DNA of 14,256 nt from an uncultured Candidatus Saccharibacteria bacterium. Lineage in GTDB: Bacteria > Patescibacteriota > Saccharimonadia > Saccharimonadales > Saccharimonadaceae. The notes beneath the pieces are model-generated. The model was not told the DNA's origin. It made no database searches and saw only the letters and a list, made by a program, of their open reading frames with translations. Positions 7,749-13,337 of the stretch are shown piece after piece. The DNA lies in the NCBI GenBank assembly GCA_938036845.1, contig CALHWA010000088.1:1-14256 (forward strand). The letters run 5' to 3'. Position 1 is the stretch's first letter. Each line of letters starts with the position of its first letter. The position numbers were made by a program, and so were the translations under genes.

Positions 7749-9450
7749 AATGGTCGATATTACTTCAAAACAGGCACTCGTTCGGGATTACCCCGAGTTG
7801 TCACTACTTGTTGTCGCTCCTGCTGGCTGCGGTAAGACCGAGACTTTGGCGTTACGTGTGAAGGGCTTGCTCTCTCGGCAGATCATCAAGGCACCTCAAC
7901 GCATCCTGGTAACGACATTCACTAATCGAGCTCGGGACAACATGCGCGATCGCTTGAGTCGCTACCTGACGCCACGCCAGATGCGTGAGGCAGTCACGGT
8001 GTGCAACTTCCATGGTCTCTCCGCCCGGATCATTCAGGCTCATGGCAATGTGATCGGCCTTGACTCACCATCATGGACCATGCCGCAAAGTGACTGGGTG
8101 GCACAACAATGTCGTACACAGAATCTAAAGTATTTAGTAGCTGCGGACGTACAGAGCAAGATCAGTTCAGCAAAGCGACGCAAGGCGACCGATGAAGAGG
8201 TTCTAGCTGAGATCGAACGTTCAGGCGATGAATATGCATTACGGATCGAACAGCAGCGCCAGTCCGAAAAGCGGTTGACCTACGACGATTTACCACGACT
8301 GGCCGAACTAATTCTTGCTAACGATGAGGTGGCATCGCTCTACCAGCACCATTTCGGTGCTATCATCGTCGACGAATTTCAAGATCTAACACCGCAGCAG
8401 CTCCAAATTGTGCAGCGTATCGGTTACGGAAAGACAACATATGCCGGCGATCTGGCACAAGGAATCTTTAGCTTCGCCGGAGCCGAACCTGAGTTTGTCA
8501 AGAGACAGTTAGAAGCTGAGTGTTCGCATACTATCGAGTTCGCCGAATCGTTCCGCTCATCGCCCGCAGTGTTGAAAGCGGTCAACTCGCTTAGCAACCT
8601 AACAGATGGACAAACGCTGACCACAGCTAACCCTAGCTCCTGGCCTTCTGGCGGGTTTGCAGGGTGCCTCCATTTTACCGATACGAAAGAAGAAGCCCGC
8701 TATATCACGCAGATTTGTGCAGGTATCTTGTCTCAAGAACGAGCCCCTCAGCAACGAATCGGGATTGCGGCGCGAACCAAATTTCGACGAAGGTTCGTCG
8801 ACGATGCCATAGAGCGCAGTGGCTTACAGTATAGTCTGTGGGACGAGGGTGTGCTAGATAGCTCAATAGCACAAAAGATACGGATCATGCTGTCCCAGAT
8901 AACACTTGAAGACTTCCGCAACGCAGATAATCCTCGGGAACTCTTGCGGCAGCTGGCTTGCCTAGCAGACGAGCAAGACCCTGATGAACGCACCGGGCAC
9001 TCCAATGCAATCGACTGGTGTTTCGACCTTCTGCAGACAGGCATCACGCCAGACCAGGTTAAGAAGCGCATTCAGGTCGGCGATGCTGACTCACTCATAA
9101 CCCGTGGCGGAGTGCATCTCCTGACTGGACATGCTGGCAAAGGTCAGCAGTTCGACTGGATGGTGGTTGTTGGTCTCGAGGAGGATAATCTGCCGATTTA
9201 CCACGCAGTCAAGGCTAACTCCGCTCCCGCGCTGGCAGAAGAAGCACGAACGCTCGCGGTCATGCTGTCCAGGGCCCGCCACGGAGTGCTGGTAACTTCC
9301 AGCGGGGTCGTTCCTGATGCCTATGATCCGAGGCGCCAGAAGCGAAAGTCCCGTTTTCTGGACAATATCGCCCCTGTGATGATGAGCGATAATAGCCAAA
9401 TCCGTGAATGGTTGACTTCTGTTGACTGGCAAGCTATTGCCGCGAAATAA
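7741..9450 (+). CDS. gajB: Gabija protein GajB, UvrD/Rep-like superfamily 1 helicase
   Basis: A 569-aa protein with all the main superfamily 1A helicase motifs in order. These are Walker A APAGCGKT (26-33), motif Ia TTFTNRARD, motif II VDEFQD (D211, E212), motif III AGDLAQGIFSFAGA, motif IV-like ESFRSSPAV, motif V LLTGHAGKGQQFDWMVVVGL and motif VI VMLSRARHG with arginines R511 and R513. In characterised Gabija systems GajB is activated by DNA ends and hydrolyses nucleotides, relieving inhibition of GajA. The ATG at 7741 overlaps gajA by 8 nt, implying translational coupling. A second in-frame ATG at 7750, just past the gajA stop, is an alternative start; neither has a clear Shine-Dalgarno. 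It is longer than the roughly 494-aa reference GajB. No clear terminator is seen in the 52 nt before the convergent gene. Confidence 0.9.
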   Translation: MLEMVDITSKQALVRDYPELSLLVVAPAGCGKTETLALRVKGLLSRQIIKAPQRILVTTFTNRARDNMRDRLSRYLTPRQMREAVTVCNFHGLSARIIQAHGNVIGLDSPSWTMPQSDWVAQQCRTQNLKYLVAADVQSKISSAKRRKATDEEVLAEIERSGDEYALRIEQQRQSEKRLTYDDLPRLAELILANDEVASLYQHHFGAIIVDEFQDLTPQQLQIVQRIGYGKTTYAGDLAQGIFSFAGAEPEFVKRQLEAECSHTIEFAESFRSSPAVLKAVNSLSNLTDGQTLTTANPSSWPSGGFAGCLHFTDTKEEARYITQICAGILSQERAPQQRIGIAARTKFRRRFVDDAIERSGLQYSLWDEGVLDSSIAQKIRIMLSQITLEDFRNADNPRELLRQLACLADEQDPDERTGHSNAIDWCFDLLQTGITPDQVKKRIQVGDADSLITRGGVHLLTGHAGKGQQFDWMVVVGLEEDNLPIYHAVKANSAPALAEEARTLAVMLSRARHGVLVTSSGVVPDAYDPRRQKRKSRFLDNIAPVMMSDNSQIREWLTSVDWQAIAAK

Positions 9451-9502
9451 ATCGATGGCCCAGTCTCCAGTCTAATTTGTTAAGCCGTCAGTTATGTGAG
9501 TT

Positions 9503-9805
9503 TCAGTTCCTGTCCTCATTATCGATCTGCTGAGGTTCTTCAGCGCTAATGGTGTCGCGTAGTTCGGCTCGAGCTGCCTCCTGGGCTGTGGCGTTTGCTT
9601 GCTTTTTCTGTTGATAGAGTTTGTATCCTAGAGCAAGAATGCCTATCACGCCAACGCCAATACCCGCCCCTTGTACACGCAGACCCAGCGCCGCGTTTGA
9701 CACAGCAGTCTTCTCCACATTGTGGATCAGATTGTCGACACCTCCAGCGGCTTTTGCCGCATTCGTGATCTGCCCGTACTTACCGAGATTATCGATCCCA
9801 GCCAT
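9503..9805 (-). CDS. Small single-pass membrane protein, unknown
   Basis: A 100-aa protein. An N-terminal polar/amphipathic part (1-44) is followed by a Gly-rich membrane helix (about 45-64, GIGVGVIGILALGYKLY), a basic patch (QQKKQ) that should stay in the cytoplasm, and an acidic tail ending in NEDRN. No family is recognised. GGAG lies 8 nt before the ATG and a plausible promoter lies at 9847-9875, so it is probably a real, independently transcribed gene. It converges on gajB with a 52-nt gap and is therefore not part of the Gabija operon. A holin-like or anchoring role cannot be told from sequence. Confidence 0.65.
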   Translation of the reverse strand: MAGIDNLGKYGQITNAAKAAGGVDNLIHNVEKTAVSNAALGLRVQGAGIGVGVIGILALGYKLYQQKKQANATAQEAARAELRDTISAEEPQQIDNEDRN

Positions 9806-9846
9806 TCCTGTCGCTCCGTTCGGTCTCGTTGATCTTGATTGTAGCC

Positions 9847-9875
9847 ATTGTATCCTACGCGGGTGGGGTGCCCAA
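9847..9875 (-). promoter_or_regulatory. Candidate promoter of the small membrane protein gene
   Basis: Reading the minus strand, TTGGGC (9875-9870) and TACAAT (9852-9847) are separated by exactly 17 nt. TACAAT matches the -10 consensus at five of six positions. The start point would lie near 9840, giving a leader of about 35 nt that contains the GGAG ribosome site. Confidence 0.5.
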
Positions 9876-10280
9876 CATGCTGCGAGTTGGTGCTGGCGCG
9901 CTCACAACGGCCGTGACCTGTGGGCAGTAGGAGCCACTGCCATTACACAAGCCCAGAACTAGGATCTCTGGAACCCCCGAGGTACGGTTGGTTTGGGGAT
10001 CGCGTGAGGATCGACCTCACGTTGATCTGAGATGACCTCACCGATAATAGTACCCTCACCGTCCGGAATAACTATTTTGCGACACCTTTCTTATGTGTTT
10101 ATCTAGATGGCTACTGCGGCTTATACCTGCATCATAGAAAGAGGCTGATGTCAAGGTCTTACCGACGTCATCGGACGGGCTGCTGCATAGATGGCTGGTT
10201 ATTTAGGACGAGATCTTGCAATGTCGTAGGTTCAAAATCTCGGCCACAGTCCAGGCCCAGGCAGGTCGCCCGCGCTCCAC
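9876..10280. other. Long non-coding stretch with repeat elements
   Basis: No convincing gene is seen here on either strand. The stretch holds the TGAGG repeat array (10003-10060), an AT-rich segment (10040-10140), a 7-bp stem-loop with one G-U pair (10146-10152 with 10164-10170) downstream of the recombinase-like gene, and a 9-nt direct repeat TAGATGGCT (10104-10112, 10188-10196). Long open frames crossing it are out-of-frame extensions of neighbouring genes with unlikely composition. Confidence 0.6.
10003..10060. repeat. Array of TGAGG/CCTCA motifs (operator or iteron-like)
   Basis: CGTGAGG-atcga-CCTCACG at 10003-10021 is a perfect 7-bp inverted repeat with a 5-nt centre. TGAG-atgac-CTCA at 10028-10040 is a shorter repeat with the same spacer length. 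A further CCCTCACC lies at 10053-10060. On the minus strand this gives GGTGAGG, GGTGAGG and CGTGAGG at steps of 19 and 20 nt, two helical turns each. TATTAT on the minus strand lies between the first two copies. Confidence 0.7.
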
Positions 10281-10700
10281 TCAGCCATCCCGACTCGTCC
10301 TCTCCTCCATCTTCTTCCAGGTGACCATGCGGCGGCGGATGGTGTTTTCGCTGTACTTGCGGCGGCGCAGCAGGGAGCAGTACTGGGTGAGGTCTCGCTT
10401 GGTCAGGGTCAGGACGTCCTTGTCGCGTTCGACTGCCCACTCGAAGATGTCCTGTAGGTCCGCCCAGTAGGCCCTGGCTGTCTGGTAGCCGTAGTCGAGC
10501 AGGATGTCCTCTCTCAGATCGAAGAAACGCTGCCAGCGGGCAGCTTGCTCTGGGTCGAGCTCTGGCGGAAAGTCCATGAGGTACTCGGGGTAGCGCCGCT
10601 CCTGAGCTGAAGGAGCGCTCGGTGCGGCAGGATCATCGGCTGGCGGCTGCTCGGACTTGGTGGAGGGCTGTTCCTGGGCGGTAGTAGCCATGCTGGTCAT
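10281..10700 (-). CDS. Stand-alone tyrosine-recombinase core-binding-like protein
   Basis: A 139-aa protein. The first 48 residues are a Pro/Ala/Glu-rich, probably disordered tail. Residues 50-135 resemble the SAM-like N-terminal core-binding domain of phage integrases: YGYQTARAYWADLQDIFEWA, then LTLTKRDLTQYCSLLRRRKY and SENTIRRRMVTWKKM. That pattern (a helix, a wide loop, then 'S.NTIRRR..T') is where a recombinase normally joins its DNA. The catalytic domain with the R-H-R-Y residues is absent and no remnant is seen downstream, so it is either a truncated integrase or a small DNA-binding accessory protein. The start is ambiguous: AAAGGAG lies 2 nt before the ATG at 10700 but 11 nt before a second in-frame ATG at 10691. 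Confidence 0.65.
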   Translation of the reverse strand: MTSMATTAQEQPSTKSEQPPADDPAAPSAPSAQERRYPEYLMDFPPELDPEQAARWQRFFDLREDILLDYGYQTARAYWADLQDIFEWAVERDKDVLTLTKRDLTQYCSLLRRRKYSENTIRRRMVTWKKMEERTSRDG

Positions 10701-11041
10701 CGCTCCTTTCCAATGGGTGCCTGGTCTCGCGTTTGGTTGCCTGGTGTGCTGGTGAGTCGTGGCTTCGGGGACTGGGTGGGCTAGCCAGTCTCCTGAGGCC
10801 TGCTATCTGGGGCTGTTTCTGCTGTTCAGAGGCTATTGGTGTGTGGTTCAAGCAACTAGGCCTCGAAGGCGGCGTCGAGGTCGATACGGACCTTTCGGCA
10901 GTCTGCCCGATGTTATCACGGTTATGGTTTGCCCCGGGATTGCAGCGGTTTAGCGTGGTTCTCGTCCGGATCGGCTGTTATCACGGACGGGACGTCGAGG
11001 GTCTCGTCGGGCCGGTCCGGGTGGGAAGGACGTTCCTCATC
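10701..11041. other. Divergent intergenic region, likely regulatory
   Basis: No gene is supported here. The region separates the minus-strand recombinase-like gene from the plus-strand transfer-type genes. It contains an inverted repeat CCTCGA/TCGAGG (10861-10866, 10875-10880), a short palindrome GGCAG-t-CTGCC (10897-10907) and a direct repeat TGTTATCACGG (10911-10921, 10976-10986). I could not identify a promoter with confidence. Confidence 0.55.
10911..10986. repeat. Direct repeat TGTTATCACGG, two copies
   Basis: The 11-nt sequence TGTTATCACGG occurs at 10911-10921 and again at 10976-10986, 65 nt apart. The second copy lies 56 nt upstream of the next gene. They look like paired protein-binding sites controlling the plus-strand genes; the binder is unknown. 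Confidence 0.6.
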
Positions 11042-11359
11042 ATGGACAACCAGATCAAGAGGCGGATCCCCGCCCCGGAGCTGTACCTGCCGGGCGGGCA
11101 GCCGTTCGGCCGGGCCTCGTCGCGGGCGGTGGCTAGGCGGGTGGACCGGCAGGCCGATGGCGTCATGGGCCAGGCGGCGCTGGCTCATGTCACTGACCAA
11201 GCCCGGGCGGTGCTGACGGCCGGGGCGCTGCACAACATCGGGGCTCTGGCAGGGCTGGCTGAGCAGTGCGCTCAGGTGGCGCCGGCTGGTGGACCGTACT
11301 ACCAGGCCGTCCTCAAGGCCTACGGCCTGAGCGCGGCCCGGGGCGTGGCCGAGCTGTGA
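11042..11359 (+). CDS. Unknown 105-aa helical protein
   Basis: A 105-aa protein of no recognised family. A basic N-terminus (DNQIKRRIPAPELYLPGG) is followed by an Arg-rich stretch (24-36) and a mostly helical body (41-80, QAALAHVTDQARAVLTAG and others) ending in VLKAYGLSAAR. It is predicted to be soluble. I chose the ATG at 11042 because AAGGA lies about 11 nt upstream and the upstream extension of the frame (to 10733) lacks sensible protein composition and runs through the repeat region. It is the first gene of the plus-strand series, 37 nt before the next start. Similar small proteins are common in actinobacterial mobile elements, but I cannot name one. Confidence 0.65.
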   Translation: MDNQIKRRIPAPELYLPGGQPFGRASSRAVARRVDRQADGVMGQAALAHVTDQARAVLTAGALHNIGALAGLAEQCAQVAPAGGPYYQAVLKAYGLSAARGVAEL

Positions 11360-11396
11360 GGCGCTACCCAGCCCAAGCAGAACGAGGAGGATGGCG

Positions 11397-11699
11397 ATGG
11401 GTCTCATGGAGTTCATCAAGGATGGCTTGGCTTGGGTCGGGCTGGCCACGCTGCTGGTGGTGGCCTGGGCCTGGTGGTCAGGCGGGCCACCAGGACCCGC
11501 TAGTCGACCGGCCGGGTCGCCGGGGTCACCTGCGCCACCGGGTGGTGGACCGGGAACCGAGGCGCTGGAGAGGGCTTTGGCTGCCCGGTGGCAGCAGGAC
11601 CAGGGATTGCTAATAGCCCAGCGGCAGATGCTCGATGTGGCCCGGGAGTACCAGGCCGGGCCTGCTGCCCCACCAGGCGCACCAACACTCCCCGCCTGA
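11397..11699 (+). CDS. Small membrane-anchored protein with Pro/Gly linker
   Basis: A 100-aa protein. One membrane helix lies near the N-terminus (about 10-27, ending AWAWW), followed by a Pro/Gly-rich linker (30-55) and a helical segment (57-85) containing RWQQDQGLLIAQRQMLDV, with a final Pro-rich tail. GAGGAGG ends at 11390. The first ATG (11391) abuts it, so the second ATG at 11397, with 6-nt spacing, is the better start. It sits 37 nt after the previous gene and is probably cotranscribed. A single-helix anchor plus linker is typical of small accessory components of secretion or transfer systems, but the function is unknown. Confidence 0.65.
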   Translation: MGLMEFIKDGLAWVGLATLLVVAWAWWSGGPPGPASRPAGSPGSPAPPGGGPGTEALERALAARWQQDQGLLIAQRQMLDVAREYQAGPAAPPGAPTLPA

Positions 11700-12054
11700 A
11701 GCGCTAGGGGTCTGCGGATAACCCACCTGCCTAAGTGGGTTCTACCTGGTGGGCCGGTCTGGCTCATGCGGCACTCGGATCATCGCACCACATCGCTTTG
11801 TTGCAAAAACTACAGCGTCTGCTTTCACCGCCACTATCTGGCAGGTATGTCCAGTTCGTGGCCTGGGGTGGTCTCAGAGGCGGCGGGTGAATCGACCTGG
11901 GTGTCGGATCGGTGGGAGTAGTGCGTTGAGCGGGCTTGCACTCGGTGGGTGTTCGTGGAATGTATGGGGTGAGGGGCGACGGTTGTCTAATAAAAACTGG
12001 ATGACTGGCCCGCTCGAATAATTAGTAGATATTGAAGACAAAGGAGGGACACAA
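11700..12054. other. Intergenic region between two plus-strand groups
   Basis: No gene is supported. It starts with a hairpin (11720-11741) and ends with an AT-rich stretch (about 11985-12040) that probably contains the methyltransferase promoter, although no -35/-10 pair stands out. The strong AAAGGAGGG site (12040-12048) belongs to the next gene. Confidence 0.5.
11720..11741 (+). terminator. Hairpin after the small membrane protein gene
   Basis: AACCCAC (11720-11726) and GTGGGTT (11735-11741) form a perfect 7-bp stem with an 8-nt loop, 20 nt after the stop codon. No U-run follows, which is common in high-GC actinomycetes, so termination is plausible but unproven. Confidence 0.45.
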
Positions 12055-12810
12055 ATGGTGCAGCAACTAACGAAACAAGGCCGACAGCAGTACGTTGGAG
12101 GCACGACGTCCTGGCCAGAGGAGATGGCGCAGGGTACTAGCAGATCGGCCGGCAACATCCCAGGTCTCCCACCTGGCGGCTTCCATACCATCCTGGCGGA
12201 TCCGCCCTGGCCGGCTCAGGGTGGAGAGCGCCATTACCAGACGATGAGCCTGGAGCAGATCATGGGGCTGCCGGTCGGCCAGCTGGCGGCGTCGGACGCG
12301 CACCTGTGGTTGTGGACGACCAACGCGCTGCTACCCCGGGCCTATGAGGTGGCTCGTGCCTGGGGCTTCACGGTGCGCAGCCCGTTGACGTGGGTGAAGT
12401 TCCGCCTGGGACTCTCGGGCCCCAGCCAGCTAAGGAACGCCACCGAGCACCTGCTGTTCTGTACCCGGGGCCGGGCACCAGTGGGGTTCCGTTCGCAGCC
12501 GACCTGGTTCAATGCCCCGGTTGCCGAGCACTCGCGCAAGCCCGCCGAACAGTTCGCCATCATTGAGCGGGTCAGTCCGGGGCCGTACTTGGAGCTGTTC
12601 GCCCGCCGTCAACCGGAGTCCCGGGCCGACTGGGCGGTGTGGGGTGATGAGGTCGCCTCCGATGTCCAGCTGCCCGGCTACCCGGTGCCACGCTACAGCC
12701 GGCCGGACGACTTTCCTTCTGGTGAAGCCCAGGTCTGTAAGGCCGACGCCGAGCCTGAGCAGGCAACCGTTGGTGGGCTCCAGCCAGAGGTGTTGGAGGA
12801 GCGGTCATGA
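12055..12810 (+). CDS. MT-A70 family DNA N6-adenine methyltransferase
   Basis: A 251-aa protein. The catalytic motif DPPW is at residues 49-52, within FHTILADPPWPAQGG; it holds the target adenine. WLWTTNALLPRAYEVARAWG (about 83-102) and LTWVKFRLGLSG (about 109-120) follow the MT-A70 fold, and ATEHLLFCTRG, FNAPVAEHSRKPAEQFAIIE and YLELFARR complete the S-adenosylmethionine-binding part. MT-A70 enzymes methylate adenine N6 in DNA or RNA; phage and plasmid members are usually orphan DNA methyltransferases. No restriction enzyme gene lies beside it. AGGAGG stands 7 nt before the ATG. It heads a cluster of overlapping genes that leads into the transfer-type ATPase, and its own stop overlaps the next ATG. 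The likely role is protection of element DNA or marking for replication. Confidence 0.88.
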   Translation: MVQQLTKQGRQQYVGGTTSWPEEMAQGTSRSAGNIPGLPPGGFHTILADPPWPAQGGERHYQTMSLEQIMGLPVGQLAASDAHLWLWTTNALLPRAYEVARAWGFTVRSPLTWVKFRLGLSGPSQLRNATEHLLFCTRGRAPVGFRSQPTWFNAPVAEHSRKPAEQFAIIERVSPGPYLELFARRQPESRADWAVWGDEVASDVQLPGYPVPRYSRPDDFPSGEAQVCKADAEPEQATVGGLQPEVLEERS

Positions 12811-12845
12811 GTAAGGCAGCGTATGAGAGGAGTGAGGTAGCTTGA
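12807..12845 (+). CDS. 12-codon coupling mini-ORF
   Basis: The peptide MSKAAYERSEVA starts at an ATG overlapping the methyltransferase stop (ATGA) and ends in TGA overlapping the TTG start of the next gene (TTGA). GGAGGAG lies a few nucleotides upstream. It may be a bridge that hands ribosomes from one gene to the next, or a chance frame. Confidence 0.35.
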   Translation: MSKAAYERSEVA

Positions 12846-13030
12846 GCGACTCGAGGAGCTCCCTGTCTGGGAGTCTGCTGCGCGCCGGCCTCGGCCTGGT
12901 ACTCGTGGCGATCGGGCTGAGGTGGATCGTCGAGCTGCTGCAAAGCGCCTGGATGTGGCTCGTCGGCGGGCTCGTCGGAATCGCCATCATGACGACTGCC
13001 GTCTGGTGGCGGCAGAACAGTCGGTGGTGA
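12842..13030 (+). CDS. Small two-helix membrane protein
   Basis: A 62-aa protein with two hydrophobic helices (about 12-30, LLRAGLGLVLVAIGLRWIV, and 37-55, WMWLVGGLVGIAIMTTAVW) and short polar ends, so both termini should lie on the same side of the membrane. The start is TTG with GAGG 4 nt upstream; no in-frame ATG or GTG gives a sensible alternative. It lies within the tight gene cluster between the methyltransferase and the ATPase, 19 nt before the next start. Very small membrane proteins of this type are usual in actinobacterial conjugation clusters; exact function unknown. Confidence 0.6.
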   Translation: MSDSRSSLSGSLLRAGLGLVLVAIGLRWIVELLQSAWMWLVGGLVGIAIMTTAVWWRQNSRW

Positions 13031-13049
13031 GCAACCGGAGGGATGGACC

Positions 13050-13337
13050 ATGAGCCGCCCAAGATTCCACCAGGGCGGACGGCCGGCCGCCTCACGCACC
13101 GTGCGGCTGGTGCCGCTGCGCCGCGCTGGCCTGGACCACCGCGAGTTGGCCCGTGTTCTGCTGGCTGTGGTCAATAGCGGAGCTAGACCGGTTGGTAAGG
13201 ACACCGACAAGAAGGTGCCGTCGGTCCGGTCGAACGAGCCTGGTACCGCCCCAACCAGCCAGAACACGACCACGACGTCCGCTGCTTCAGTCGGCCCGTC
13301 TGCTGTGTCGGACGGGAACAAGGAGGGGCTGTCATGA
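13050..13337 (+). CDS. Unknown 95-aa protein upstream of the transfer-type ATPase
   Basis: A 95-aa protein without a recognised domain. The N-terminal half (to about 45) is Arg-rich (RPRFHQGGRPAASRTVRLVP, then RRAGLDHRELARVLLAVV) and may bind nucleic acid or the next protein. The second half is Ser/Thr/Pro-rich and probably disordered. GGAGGG lies 7 nt before the ATG, and the stop overlaps the next start in ATGA, so it should be translationally coupled to the ATPase. Confidence 0.65.
   Translation: MSRPRFHQGGRPAASRTVRLVPLRRAGLDHRELARVLLAVVNSGARPVGKDTDKKVPSVRSNEPGTAPTSQNTTTTSAASVGPSAVSDGNKEGLS

Noticed and set aside
10225..10247. tRNA T-arm-like sequence (GTAGGTTCAAAATC)
   Set aside because: The 3' side does not pair with the GTAGG side and no acceptor, D or anticodon arms are found, so it is neither a tRNA nor a convincing attachment site.
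10168..10440. Frameshifted continuation that might restore a full tyrosine recombinase
   Set aside because: No R-H-R-Y catalytic residues or LGH motif appear in any minus-strand frame downstream of 10281.
10733..11041. Longer upstream start for the 105-aa gene
   Set aside because: The extension has no ribosome site, unlikely composition and runs through the intergenic repeats.
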